Below are positions 23,301-33,442 of a DNA stretch of 64,000 nucleotides, piece after piece. Location: assembly GCA_019203745.1 (NCBI GenBank), contig CP078104.1, forward strand, positions 558,001 through 622,000. Reading direction: 5' to 3'. Source of the stretch: Chryseobacterium sp. E1. GTDB taxonomy: Bacteria > Bacteroidota > Bacteroidia > Flavobacteriales > Weeksellaceae. A program made the position numbers and the translations under genes. A model generated the notes under the pieces. It did not search any database and was not told where the DNA came from. It saw only the letters and a program-made list of their open reading frames with translations. Positions within the stretch are counted from its first letter, which is position 1. Every line of letters starts with the position of its first letter.

Positions 23301-23357
23301 TTTTGGTTAAAACCGATGGATCTTTTAATAAAAAGAATGGACTAAAGCCCATTCCTA
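23301..23357. repeat. Two-stem GGCTAAAGCC-type repeat, copy 1
   Basis: Stem 1 TTTTGGTTAAAACCGAT at 23301-23317 and stem 2 GAATGGACTAAAGCCCATTC at about 23335-23354, followed by CTATA. It has the same order and spacing as the copy at 46477-46541 and lies between convergent protease and ppc genes. Confidence 0.6.
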
Positions 23358-23386
23358 TAATATTTTGTAGAATTCGTAGTAATGAT

Positions 23387-25918
23387 CTATGCTGAATTTC
23401 TGCTCGCATTGATATTTCCAAACAGCGATCTTGTCACCAGTTTTTCATAAGCCTCTTTATTTCCTTCTCCTTTCTGAATCTTCATTAATGCATATTGCTG
23501 AATACTTAATAACGGAAGTACAATCTTCTCACGGATTTTCACGGATTTTCTTGATAAAGGATCTTCTTCCTGAAGCATTTTGAAACCCGTAAGCTCCAGC
23601 ATGATTTCTCTGGACAACTCATATTCATCGAAGAGTACATTCCAGAAAACCCCGAATTTCGGATTGTTTTTGATATAATACGTCAGAGGAAAATAAGACT
23701 TGTTCATACTCATCATAGAATTCAGAACTAAGGTTTTAAAGAAATCAGAACCTTTGTAAAGTTCTCTCACCTCTTCAAACCTTCCCTGCTCTTTCATCTT
23801 CTGCATTGCATATCCAAAACCGAAGAATCCTGGCACATTCTGCTTCAGCTGCGACCATGACCCTACAAACGGAATAGCTCTCAGGTCTTCAAATTTCAAT
23901 TCGCTTCCATTTCCTCTCTTGGACGGACGGCTTCCTATATTCGTTTTTCCGTAATATTCCAGTGTACTCATTTCCTGAAGATAAGGGACGAACATCGGAT
24001 GGGCTTTCAGATCGGAGTATTTCTGATAGCTGATATCCGCCAGCTCTATAATTAAGGCTCTTTCTTTCTCTGTCAGGTCCTTTTTGGCATTCTTAAAGAC
24101 ATCATTTTCAACTCCGGCTGTCAGAAGTTGTTCAAAGTTATACATCGCCTGCTCTTTATTTCCGAAGATACTGGTAATGGTCTGCCCCTGGATGGTTAGC
24201 TCAATTTTGTTATTGGCAATTGTTTTTCCCTGAGAAGCATAGAAGTCGTGGGTTTTCCCTCCCCTCTTGCCGGCGGGCCTCCTCTTCCATCGAAGAATAC
24301 TACTTTGATATTATTTTGTTCTGAAAGCTTCGTCAGGACTTCTTTTGCTTTATAAATCTCCCAGTTGGCCTTTAAATACCCTCCGTCTTTAGTACCGTCG
24401 GAGAAACCAAGCATAATAGTCTGCTGGTTTCCTCTTTTTCAAGGTGTTTTTATAAACCGGATGCTGATACAGCTCATTCATGACATGTTGGGCATTGGCA
24501 AGGCCTTCCATTGTTTCAAAAAGCGGAACGATATCCATATTGATCTCTTCATCTTTATACCCACAGATTTTAAAGAATGCATACACATTCATTACATCTT
24601 TTACAGCATCGGAATTGGAGATGATATAGCGATTCATCCCTCTTAGCCCATTCAGGTTCTGAATTTCCGAAACCTGGGAAACCGTCAGTAATGTATCTTT
24701 TACAATATCCTGAAAATCATCGGCATTCACTTTTTCTGAAACCTGAATCAGCTTACTGAATTTTTCTTCCTGAGTAGCTTCTTCATTTCCATATAGTTTT
24801 GCAAAAGCCTCATCAATTACTTTCTGATGAATTCTGCTGTCCTGACGTACATCCAATGTTGCAAAGTGAGTTCCGAAAATCTTCACACGGTCTTTGAAGT
24901 TTACCAGAAGGTCAAGAAATAAAGAATTATGTTCGTTAATCAGAATCTTTTCCGCCTCATCTGCTTTCTCCAGGATATTTTCTGCCGTAATAGTTTTTCC
25001 ATCAAAAATAGCAGCATACAGCTCTTCACTCATTTGGGTCAAAACTTCAGCTACTCCACGGAAACTCAGTCGTCTTCTGATGTATTTCAGATGGCTGTAA
25101 TAAGATTTGAGGATCGCTGAACGAAGTTCTTCTGCCACTCTTCTGGTAACATCTGCAGTTACAAAAGGATTTCCGTCTCTGTCACCTCCCGGCCAGAATC
25201 CAAGCTGGATAATATCTTCATGAAGATGGAAATGCCCGTTTCCGAAGGTCTTTTTAATTTTCGTAAACAATTCGCCGATCGTATCGTAATATACATATCT
25301 CAGGTAGGAAATGATGCTGAGTGCTTCATCTATCGGAGTGGGTTTTTCTTTATTGACGAAAGGAGTTTTTCCCAGCTGCTGGAGAAGCATGTCGATCTGG
25401 GTCACAGAATCACTGGTAATCGCTCCTCTTAAGTCCTGGATAATTCTTTGAACCGAGCTTGGATAAAACTGCGTCGGATGTGCGGTAAACACTACTTTTA
25501 CACTAAAATCTTTTAATTTTTCACGTACTTTTTCAATCTTATGATCCTGAAAAGAGCGCTCAAAAAGATTGGTAACCGTTCCGCCGTCACTTTCAGAATG
25601 AAGATTGGGAAAGGCTGCATCTTCAATACTGTCAAACAATACAACCTGTCTCTCAATATACTGAATGATCTTAAAAAGCAGTTCGAGCTTCTGCTCTTCC
25701 GTCTGAAGATCCGTATGGTTTTTAAAAAATTCTTCAACGATTTCTTCGGGTGTTTTCCCGGCTTCATAGCCTATTTTACTTTCTTCACAAAGAAACGGAA
25801 GAAGCATCCCGATATTCGTCATTTTATCATAAGGCAGGCTCATAAATAATGAATTGTAGATCTGGAATTTATTTTCCACGATCTGCCTGAATTTTTCTGT
25901 GCGTTGGTCGTGTCTCAT
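23387..25918 (-). CDS. ppc: Phosphoenolpyruvate carboxylase
   Basis: Anaplerotic enzyme making oxaloacetate from PEP and bicarbonate in the cytoplasm. About 845 residues, typical for Bacteroidota. Catalytic His motif VVFTAHPTQ (about residue 139), GFWPGGDRDGNPFV, and the Arg-rich catalytic loop around DGRGGPPAR. Frame breaks occur near 24430 and 24260; the second repairs the loop to continue THDFYASQGKTI. An upstream extension to 26032 is open, but MRHDQRTEKF at 25918 is preferred because an exact -7 element sits 5 bases before it and the extension lacks homologous character. Confidence 0.93.
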
Positions 25919-25923
25919 ACTCA

Positions 25924-25931
25924 CAAATGTA
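25924..25931 (-). promoter_or_regulatory. -7 promoter element of ppc
   Basis: TACATTTG on the minus strand, exact TAnnTTTG, 5 bases before the chosen ppc ATG; predicts a leaderless mRNA and decides the start. Confidence 0.5.
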
Positions 25932-26020
25932 AGTGATTTTGTAATGAGTTGAATTGACAAATGACAAAAATTAAGTAATGAAATACAAAAAAAAATTAGC
26001 TTTTGCTTTGGAAAATTACC

Positions 26021-26028
26021 TAGTTTTG
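26021..26028 (+). promoter_or_regulatory. -7 promoter element upstream of 26047
   Basis: TAGTTTTG, exact TAnnTTTG, 18 bases before the ATG at 26047. ppc is divergent, its own element lying about 90 bases away. Confidence 0.45.
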
Positions 26029-26046
26029 GCATCCATCTGAATTCTT

Positions 26047-26756
26047 ATGATCAAATTCAATTTCAACGCCAATGTGAATATTAAAACGAACGGAGCACCG
26101 GTTCATAGGAAATCCTTAAAGATCTTCCTGATCGTTTCTGCTGTTTTTATACTCATCTGCATTTCTTCAATGATGGTATTTGGTTCTCTGATCTCCAGTC
26201 TTGGTTCAATGGATCAGGATGAAGAATATAGCCAGCACATGGAGGATATAGCAGCGTTGCCAGGACTGAAATGTACCATCCATACCAATACAACGCTAAA
26301 AGCTCCTTTATCCGGAAAAGAAGCAGCATTTTATGCCCTGCGTGTAGGTACTGCCCGGCAAAGTAAAGATCCGGAGAAATTTATGAAACTTTTGACTACA
26401 ATATTATTGCAGGATATCCGAAAGGCACTCAGGTATCCGTGGACGGAAAATTATATGACATCGATTTTAAATTATGGATAGCGGATGGTATAATCGACCA
26501 GAACCATTTTACACAAAAAGTTTATGCCACCAATTATAAAACACCTTATTATCTACAAAATTATCAACCCACTGAAAACCCCAAAGTATCTTTACTCAAA
26601 GGCCGGCATCCATGGATCAGTTCTTTTCTGGGAACCAGTGGTTTAAACAATATCCTGGTCAGCGAATATGTTTTTCAGGACGGGGATCAGGTATATATCA
26701 AAGGAAGGATTCACCATAACAGAATTGTTCCTTTTGTGGAGTATATGGTACATTAA
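26047..26756 (+). CDS. Membrane-anchored protein of unknown function
   Basis: About 236 residues: a basic N-terminus, one TM helix (about residues 25-52, IFLIVSAVFILICISSMMVFG), then a soluble domain. The frame changes near 26395 and the second piece runs to 26756 (VEYMVH). The segment ALKAPLSGKEAAFYALRVG and the later QVYIKGRIHHN faintly recall the GIDE/MULAN-type domain found in some bacterial membrane proteins; I treat this only as a hint. Faces divergent ppc. Function unknown. Confidence 0.55.
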
Positions 26757-26830
26757 ATCTTTAAGGATGAAACATCTTTCTGCTGCAAAAATTTGATTTT
26801 CCTTACCTTTACCTGATCATAGGCAATCCT

Positions 26831-27193
26831 ATGGGCTATATCAGAGAATATTATGAACAGGTCGTCAAACTTCAGGAATCGGAATGGGCATTTATAGCCG
26901 GGCATTTTCACAGAAAGGTATATGCTAAAAACGGGATCATCAGCCAACAGGGCAACAATGAAAACTTTTTATCTTTTATAGAATCCGGGCTGGTCAGGTT
27001 TTATCTTCCGGATGATGAATATGGGTTTACTTTCGGTTTTAGTTTTGAGAAAGAATTTACCTGTGCCTATGATTCTTTCCTTACCCGGACTCCTTCTGAA
27101 TATGAAATGCAGGCATTAACAGAAACCGTAGTATGGCAGATCTCTCATGATGACCTGCAATTACTATTGAATACCTGGACAGAGATTTCATGA
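26831..27193 (+). pseudogene. Crp/Fnr-like regulator, N-terminal half only
   Basis: 120 residues matching the N-terminal cyclic-nucleotide-binding-like beta-barrel of small flavobacterial Crp-type regulators (VKLQESEWAFIAGHFHRKVY, SFIESGLVRFYL, SEYEMQALTETVVWQISHDDL). The dimer helix and C-terminal DNA-binding helix-turn-helix, normally another 70 residues, are absent: a stop occurs at 27191-27193 and peptide-deformylase sequence follows at once. Cannot act as a DNA-binding regulator as it stands. A deletion or assembly join near 27180 explains it best. Confidence 0.65.
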
Positions 27194-27372
27194 TGCAGAA
27201 CAAAACCTTTTCCGGTCTTACGGCAAGAATCATCCAGCATGAATATGACCATACATTGGGAATTTTATATACTGACCACCTGAAACCTCTGACAAAAAGA
27301 ATGAAGGAATCAAAACTGAAGAAAATTTCCCATGGGAATATTACAGTGAAATATCCGATGAAGTTTTTATAA
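27190..27372 (+). pseudogene. Peptide deformylase, C-terminal fragment
   Basis: 60 residues containing the third deformylase motif, IIQHEYDHTLGILYTDHL, with the metal-binding HEYDH, followed by a normal-looking end (KISHGNITVKYPMKF). Motifs 1 (GxGLAAPQ) and 2 (EGCLS, the Cys ligand) are missing, so the fragment cannot bind metal fully or be active. Its ATG overlaps the stop of the Crp fragment (ATGA). An essential full-length def should exist elsewhere; a second paralogue reduced by deletion is plausible. Confidence 0.7.
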
Positions 27373-27448
27373 ATCTGACAACAGTCTGCTATAATTTTGA
27401 CTACAAAATATTATTCATTAATTTTACTCTTCACTCCAGTTAAAATTT

Positions 27449-27853
27449 ATGAAAAAAATATTTACTTTTCTACTCATCACCCTTCTGTTCATCTCTTGTG
27501 AAAAAGATTGTTATAATGCACCACTTCCCATTGTTTTTGAATTTATCAATTCCAATGATGAAAACCTTATTACTAACGGGACACTCACATCCTATTCCGT
27601 TCAGGACGAAAATAACGTTAATGTAGAATTAACCAAAACGTCTGACAATAGAGTTATTTTAGAAAATGTAGGGGCCTATAACGGAACAAAAAATTATAAA
27701 TTTTATTCTAATATTAAAAACCTTGATTTTTCAATCCAGTCATCAGAATTTAAAGGGGGCTGTGATGGTTTTCAAATCAATAAATTAACGTTTACAGGCA
27801 TTGGAATCGATATAAAAGAGGAAAAAGGCTATTACAAAATTGTATTGCAATAA
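27449..27853 (+). CDS. Small lipoprotein of unknown function
   Basis: Intact 134-residue protein with signal peptide and lipobox LLFISCEKDC (Cys17), followed by a probably all-beta domain and a second Cys pair position (GGCDGF). No recognised family. The style, a short lipoprotein with one sandwich-like domain, is common in flavobacterial accessory regions. Preceded by an A+T-rich leader with a near -7 match (TAATTTTA). Followed 35 bases later by another secreted protein gene on the same strand. Confidence 0.65.
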   Translation: MKKIFTFLLITLLFISCEKDCYNAPLPIVFEFINSNDENLITNGTLTSYSVQDENNVNVELTKTSDNRVILENVGAYNGTKNYKFYSNIKNLDFSIQSSEFKGGCDGFQINKLTFTGIGIDIKEEKGYYKIVLQ

Positions 27854-27887
27854 TTCTCTTTACATTTGCAGTGTAAATACATTCTTT

Positions 27888-28490
27888 ATGAAAGTTATCA
27901 TCACATTTTCCTGATCTTCTCCCATCTGCTTTACAGCCAGATCAAGGTTCCTGATGATTATAAAAAATTCCTGATATTCTGGATACGACAGATTATCTTT
28001 ACCCTTTCATAATCCCTGATAAAGACTATGCTTACTGGCGTGTTCTCAGCAATGATCCGGATTATGAAAAAGCTGTGATCTATGAAAGCCAGGCGCCTGA
28101 TTTCATGACCATCAATGAACCTCTTCCGGAAAAAGGATTCTTCCAAAAATGTATTGGAGACAACTGTTTTTCATACATTCTTGCCTGTAAAAATGAAAGG
28201 TCTGTTTATTTTTCCAATGAACAGCAGTTAAGAGATTTTATCGGAACTGTAGACAATCTTCCAGAAGCTATTTTGCTGGCAAAAACGTATGGATATTCTG
28301 TAGATACGAATAACCGATTTACCGGATCCTATAAAATTGACGATCGCCATATTTCCATGTACCTCATGCAAACTAAGGGCTGTCCTGCTGTGAAAGAGTC
28401 TTTTTCGTTAAAATCAACAGAAAAACCGGAAAGTTGGAAGCAAAAAGCAATGGTATGTATGCGAAGGATGAGAACTGTTCTTCTTTGTAA
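27888..28490 (+). CDS. Secreted protein of unknown function
   Basis: About 200 residues assembled from three frame segments. The ATG at 27888 begins a signal-like hydrophobic segment (FLIFSHLLYSQIKVPDDYKK) after an early one-base break near 27910; the central part (PDKDYAYWRVLSNDPDYEKA ... NEPLPEKGFFQKCIGDN) is intact; a last break near 28420 leads to INRKTGKLEAKSNGMYAKDE and a stop at 28490. No known domain is recognised. Convergent with a tiny minus-strand gene 30 bases away. Confidence 0.5.
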
Positions 28491-28521
28491 AATCCTTACT
28501 AAAATTGAAAATCTTATAATT

Positions 28522-28661
28522 TTATAACCCATTAAGTTTTTTTAAGAGGAAGTCGCTAAAGCTATTTTTGAGCCATGTGCTTTATTCTTCCGGGAATATT
28601 TAGCCGGAAGCTGCTTCCAACTCTGCTCTGTCACATAATAGCTTTCATGAAACTTAATCAT
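28522..28661 (-). CDS. Possible 46-residue protein
   Basis: A minus-strand frame begins MIKFHESYYVTEQSWKQL and continues basic (PAKYSRKNKAHG); after one base shift near 28570 it continues KNSFSDFLLKKLNGL to a stop at 28522. The protein-like composition on both sides of the shift and the matching deletion-type error seen elsewhere suggest a real small gene. No family known, no clear promoter found. Confidence 0.35.
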
Positions 28662-28706
28662 AGCAATTTTAAAATTTCATTAACTCAATATTCTTTTTTC
28701 ATTCCG

Positions 28707-28714
28707 TAAATTTG
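28707..28714 (+). promoter_or_regulatory. -7 promoter element of the alcohol dehydrogenase gene
   Basis: TAAATTTG, exact TAnnTTTG, 21 bases before the ATG at 28736. Confidence 0.5.
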
Positions 28715-28735
28715 GATTAAAATAAATTTAGAACA

Positions 28736-29897
28736 ATGCTTAATTTCGAGTTCAAAAACCCAACTAAAATACTTTTCGGAAAAGGCGAAATCGCTAAAAT
28801 TTCCAATGAAATTCCTAAAGATGCCAGAATATTAATGATCTACGGTGGCGGAAGCATCAAAAACAACGGAGTCTATGATCAGGTAAAAGCGGCTTTGAAA
28901 GATCATACCCTTTATGAATTTGGCGGAGTGCCTGCCAATCCTGAATATGAAGTGCTGATCAATGCTATAAGCTTTATCAAAGAAAATAATATTACTTATC
29001 TTCTTGCCGTAGGTGGCGGATCTGTAATTGACGGAACTAAATTCATTTCTGCAGCAGCCCATTATGAGGGTGAGCCATGGGATATTCTGAGAAAGCAGGT
29101 AAGAACTTTTGAAGGAGAAGGAATGCCATTCGGAAGTATTTTAACACTTCCTGCAACCGGTTCGGAAATGAACTCAGGATATGTAATCTCTAGGAGAGAA
29201 ACAAATGAAAAACTATCTTCAGGAGGTCCTGGACTTTTCCCTCAGTTTTCTGTTCTGGATCCGGAAGTGATCAGATCAATTCCTAAAAATCAGATTGTCA
29301 ACGGAATTACGGATGCTTACACTCACGTATTGGAACAATATATGACTGCTCCTTCTTCCGCTGATCTTCAGGAAAGAATTGCGGAAAGTATTCTGATAAG
29401 TCTTCAGGAAACCGCTCCAAAAGTACTGGCAGATGACTTTAACTATGATGCTGCCGGAAACTTTATGTGGTGCTGTACAATGGCTCTGAACGGACTCATC
29501 CAGAAAGGCGTAATCACAGACTGGGCAGTACACGCTATGGGACATGAATTAACCGCTTATTTCGGTATTGACCATGCAAGAACACTGGCAATTATTGCTC
29601 CGTCTCACTACCGTTATAATTTTGAGGATAAAAAGGAAAACTGGCTCAATATGCAGAAAGAGTTTGGGGAATCAAAGACGGAACGACAGAAGAAAAAGCA
29701 GAATCAGGAATCAAAAAGCTTGAAGAGTTCTTCCACAGTCTTCATATCAAAACCAGACTTTCTGAGTATACGGAAGAATATAAAGGGACAGCAGAAAAAG
29801 TGGAAAAAGCTTTTACAGACAGAAACTGGCTTGGCCTTGGAGAGTATAAAAACTGACTCCTAAGGATGCTTATAAGATTGTGGAAATGAGCTACTAA
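28736..29897 (+). CDS. yqhD: Iron-containing alcohol dehydrogenase, YqhD type
   Basis: NADPH-dependent aldehyde reductase of the group III metal-containing ADH family, cytoplasmic. Starts MLNFEFKNPTKILFGKGE; NADP-binding GGGSIKNNGVYDQ and AVGGGSVIDGTKFI; metal ligands in DAYTHVLEQY (Asp, His) and WAVHAMGHELTAYFGIDHARTL (two His). About 387 residues after repair. Frame breaks near 29665 and 29855 displace the last 75 residues, whose correct frame reads GIKKLEEFFHSLHIKTRL and ends KDAYKIVEMSY at 29897. Likely reduces toxic aldehydes. Confidence 0.9.
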
Positions 29898-29965
29898 TCA
29901 AATTAAAAATCTGAAATTCATACTTTCAAGCTTTGACTGAAGACAAATTGAATGATAAATTGATT

Positions 29966-29993
29966 ATAGGAGCGGGCTAAAGCCCGCTCCTAT
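29966..29993. repeat. Palindromic repeat, GCGGGCTAAAGCCCGC type, copy 2
   Basis: Perfect 12-bp arms ATAGGAGCGGGC / GCCCGCTCCTAT with loop TAAA, 70 bases after yqhD. It matches stem 2 of the copies at 23.3 and 46.5 kb and lacks stem 1. May double as terminator. The remaining DNA to 30181 shows no gene. Confidence 0.65.
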
Positions 29994-30181
29994 TGATTAT
30001 TGTGATTTCCTCATGAGTAAAAGTTGCTTAATGACAATATCTTTTAACAATATTCTTTTTGAAAGCCAGACTTCACTAAAATCTCATATTCTTTTTCAGA
30101 ATGCTCTTATTTGTAAACATTTGTTTAAAAACAGTGATTTCATTACGGATATTTCAAATTTATTTATATTTTAGCATATTC

Positions 30182-30189
30182 TAAATTTG
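30182..30189 (+). promoter_or_regulatory. -7 promoter element of the lipocalin gene
   Basis: TAAATTTG, exact TAnnTTTG, 5 bases before the ATG at 30195; predicts a leaderless transcript. Confidence 0.45.
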
Positions 30190-30194
30190 TGAAA

Positions 30195-30652
30195 ATGAAA
30201 AAACAGCTACTTTTATTTGCCTTTTCGGCCCTGGCGCTTACTTCTTGTAAAGATGAAAATCTTGAAGCTTATGATATGGAAATCATGCAGGAGACTGGAA
30301 GGAAGTTAAAAGGGAACTAATTTCCGGAAAAGATAAAACTGTGCTTCAAACTGACATACCTACAGGATGCGAAGCTAAGAACACATTATATTTAAAAACA
30401 GACTATTATGTAAGCTATACAGCCTATACTGGAACAGGGACAGACTGCCAGATGGATGTAAAAACGGAAGGGAGATATACTTATGATGCTGGAACTAAGG
30501 TGATAGGAATTAAACTTGGTGATGAAGGCTCTATGGACTTTAAAATTGAGGTGCTGACAAGTAAGGATTTAAAAATGGTTCAGCAATCCGGGCTGATGGA
30601 TATGAATGGAGATAAAGTTCCGGACTACACCTATATTACCTATAAAAGATAA
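30195..30652 (+). CDS. Lipocalin-like lipoprotein
   Basis: About 152 residues: signal with lipobox ALTSC (Cys18), then a lipocalin-like barrel. A missing G near 30293 (CAGGAG for CAGGGAG) breaks the frame; repair gives MQGDWKEVKRELISG, which supplies the lipocalin GxW motif at the barrel start. Two further Cys (PTGCEAKN and GTDCQMD) could pair. These Bacteroidota proteins are envelope lipoproteins of unknown ligand. Followed by a terminator. Confidence 0.7.
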
Positions 30653-30662
30653 ATCAACTATA

Positions 30663-30690
30663 AAAACTCCCTCTTAACCGGGAGTTTTTT
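30663..30690 (+). terminator. Terminator of the lipocalin gene
   Basis: Stem AAAACTCCC / GGGAGTTTT, loop TCTTAACC, T-run. Confidence 0.85.
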
Positions 30691-30723
30691 ATTACTTTTA
30701 TCTTAAATTTAAAACTGAATATA

Positions 30724-31379
30724 ATGAAGAAGATTCTATCAGCATTTCTACTGCTGTATTTTACTATTGCCTTTTCTCAGGAAAAAAACCGATGTTCTGG
30801 CAGGACATCCAGGAATTCAAAAAACAGGACCAGCAAAACCCGCCTCCTAAAGATGCCATCTTATTCCTTGGAAGCTCATCATTCACCAAATGGACTGACA
30901 TCGCAGATTATTTCCCCGGTAAAACGATCATCAACAGAGGGTTCGGAGGATCCAGGCTTACAGATCTTAATGATTTTGCTGACGACCTTTTAGCTCCTTA
31001 CCAGCCTAAACAGATCATTATTTATTGTGGTGAAAACGACTTTGCAGACAATCATCAGCTGAAAGCTCAGGTAGTAGTGGACAGATACAAAAGCTTTTAC
31101 AAAAAAATACGGGAGAGATTTCCCAATATTGAAGTGGATTATATATCCATCAAGTATTCTCCGAGCAGAGAAGTGATCTGGCCGCAAATGAAAATTGCCA
31201 ATAAAAAGATTGCTGCTTTTATGAAAAAAGAACCCCATGCAGAATTCATTGATGTTACCAAAGCGATGGAAGATTCCAACGGAAATGTAAGAAAAGACAT
31301 TTTTGTAGAAGATATGCTTCACTTTAAACCGGAAGGGTATAAAATCTGGACAAGGATCATCACTCCTTATTTAAAGTAA
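30724..31379 (+). CDS. Secreted SGNH/GDSL hydrolase
   Basis: About 219 residues. Signal peptide (MKKILSAFLLLYFTIAFSQE), then after a missing base in the A-run near 30786 the SGNH domain: block I LFLGSSSFTKW (nucleophile Ser), block II Gly in NRGFGGSRLTDL, block III Asn in IIYCGENDFAD, block V DMLHFKPEGY (Asp-His). Family members are esterases or deacylases, often on glycans or lipids; substrate not readable. The product should be periplasmic. Followed by a strong terminator shared with the convergent helicase. Confidence 0.87.
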
Positions 31380-31393
31380 AATGAACAACAATA

Positions 31394-31426
31394 AAAAAAC
31401 GATTCCAATATCCGGAATCGTTTTTT
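31394..31426. terminator. Bidirectional terminator
   Basis: Perfect 13-bp stem AAAAAACGATTCC / GGAATCGTTTTTT with a 7-base loop, between convergent SGNH hydrolase and helicase genes. Confidence 0.9.
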
Positions 31427-31428
31427 AT

Positions 31429-32776
31429 TTATTTCTTTTTCTTCGATTTAGAAATTGCTTTTTGTTGTGCCCTGTTGGCTCCAAACTTTTTAGGAGCTTT
31501 TCTCTTGGAAGGTCCACCCCAGTTTTCTTTCATGTTTTTGGCTTTTTCTCATGGAAAGCACCCCACCTTCATTCAGTTTTACCTGTGCCGGGTTTTTCAT
31601 GATCACTTCATCTTTTCAGAAGCAATCTTGTTCGGGTTAATTTTAACACCTTCAGGGAAATCATTGAACTTTAACTCCTTATCCATCAGCAATTCGATAT
31701 CAAGGATTAAAGGTTCTTCTTTTTAGTCACAAAAGTAATGGCTTTTCCATCTTTATCTGCTCTACCCGTTCTACCGATCCTGTGAATATACTGTTCAGGG
31801 ATATCGGGAGTTTCAAAGTTGATCACGTGCGTAATATTGGAGATATCAAGTCCTCTGGCCATTACATCTGTAGTAATCAAACCTCTGATCTCTTCATTTT
31901 CAAAGCTTTTCATGGCCTTTAATCTGTAGTTCTGTGATTTATTGGAGTGGATCACATCGAACTGCTCAGGGAAAAGTTCATCAATTTTGGTAAAAGAAGA
32001 TCAGCATGTTTTTTATTGTTATTGAAGATCAACACCTTAGACATATCTGTATTATTCTTCAACAGGCTTTCCAATAAATTGATTTTCGTATTGAAGTTTT
32101 CAACTTTATAAGCAGTCTGTTCAATTTTTTCAAGTGGCGTTCCGGATTTTGCCAATGAAATTTCTACCGGGCTGGCAAAATATTCATCCAGCATTTCATC
32201 TACAGCTTCCGTCATTGTTGCAGAAAACAGAATATTCTGTCTTTTCTCTTTCATCATTTCAAAAATGTGAGTCAGCTGTGGTCTGAAACCCAGGTTCAGC
32301 ATTTCATCAAATTCATCAATGATCAGTTTCTGAACTTCTTTCAGAGAAATGGCATTATCTATGGAAAGGTCCATCACTCTTCCCGGAGTTCCTACCAATA
32401 TATCACATCCATCGTTGAATAGAAGTTTTTGAGTATTGATATTCTTTCCACCATATATTCCGATAACTCTTGCTGTAATGTTTTCTGTAAGCTTCTCAAG
32501 AATTTCCGTTACCTGTACTACCAATTCTCTTGTAGGAACAAGCACCAAAACAGTTGGGTTTCCTGTTTTACTGTATTTCCATGTTTTCAGAACGGGCAAA
32601 AGGTAAGCTAATGTTTTCCCGGTTCCGGTCTGCGCAATTCCCATTACATCTCTACCGGAAAGGATAGGCTTCAGACTCTTCTCCTGAATGGGAGTAGGCT
32701 CAAATAATTCCAGATCCGCTAAAACATCAAGAATTTTAACCGGAAGGTCAAAATCCGCAAAAGTGAGTTTTTCCAT
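31429..32776 (-). CDS. DEAD-box ATP-dependent RNA helicase
   Basis: About 449 residues. Q-motif region (FEPTPIQEKSLKPIL), Walker A AQTGTGKT, motif Ia PTRELVVQV, motif Ib GTPGRVMDL, motif III FSATMT, then motif VI HRIGRTGRADKDG. Motif II reads DEFD instead of DEAD, as in some flavobacterial relatives. A Lys/Ala-rich C-terminal tail (KRKAPKKFGANRAQQKAI) suits RNA binding. Frame breaks near 31970, 31725, 31610 and 31550. Probably remodels RNA in ribosome assembly or decay; subfamily not certain. Confidence 0.9.
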
Positions 32777-32780
32777 TTTG

Positions 32781-32788
32781 CAAAGATA
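32781..32788 (-). promoter_or_regulatory. -7 promoter element of the helicase gene
   Basis: TATCTTTG on the minus strand, exact TAnnTTTG, 4 bases before the ATG; predicts a leaderless transcript. Confidence 0.5.
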
Positions 32789-32853
32789 GGCAAATTAATT
32801 TTTAAACTTTTACCGGAAGCCGAAGCTTTCTATGTTTAAATTTTTCCAGCTTT

Positions 32854-33362
32854 TTAGTTCACTTTCACACTTTTGCTTGTGATTTTAATATCATCATTTT
32901 CCCATTTGCTGGTTGTAATGATAACATTTCCTTTCTTTTTCGGGTCTTTTCTGATAGGAAACCGGTCTGCTTCCCACTGATTACAGTGTGTGGAAATAGA
33001 AGGTACCAAAGGTTTCCAGCCTGTCTTACTTAAAGTATAGACATAGAAAGGATGCCAGCAGCTTGTACACCAGTTGGGATAAAAGCCGATATCATCTTTC
33101 CCGTCGTCATTGAGATCACCCAGATTGTATAGAGCACCGCCTTTAGCAGGGGCAATTGTGAACGGTTTTATACTTTTATCGCTGAAATAGATCGTGGTTT
33201 CGCACTTTCCGTCACATTCATCACTGCAATCGGTGACTTTTGCATCAACATATTCTTTTGTTCCGTTTCCATCAAAGTCTCCTGGATCTTCTCCTGACTT
33301 TCTTCCTGGGCCATCACCAATGAACCGGAGAAAAGCAAAATAGGTATAATCAGTTTTTTCAT
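32854..33362 (-). CDS. Secreted Cys-rich protein with Asp-rich loops
   Basis: About 169 residues. Signal peptide (MKKLIIPILLFSGSLVMAQEE); after a frame break near 33290 the mature part begins EDPGDFDGNGTKEYVDAKVT and includes CSDECDGKCETT, GDLNDDGKDDIGFYPNWCTSC and STHCNQWEADRFP. The DxDxNG and DxNxDGxDD loops resemble calcium-binding VCBS/dockerin-type loops. The seven Cys suggest disulphides in the periplasm or outside. No family name recognised; ends at KSVKVN. Confidence 0.6.
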
Positions 33363-33442
33363 AGTTATTTTTTTCGGGTATGGGTTTTGGAGTACGAGAT
33401 CCTAAAATATAAGCTCTCTACTTTATTCTTCCGTCTTTCTTC

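Noticed and set aside
25919..26032. N-terminal extension of PEP carboxylase to 26032
   Set aside because: The extra 38 residues have no family character and overlap an exact promoter element 5 bases before the ATG at 25918.
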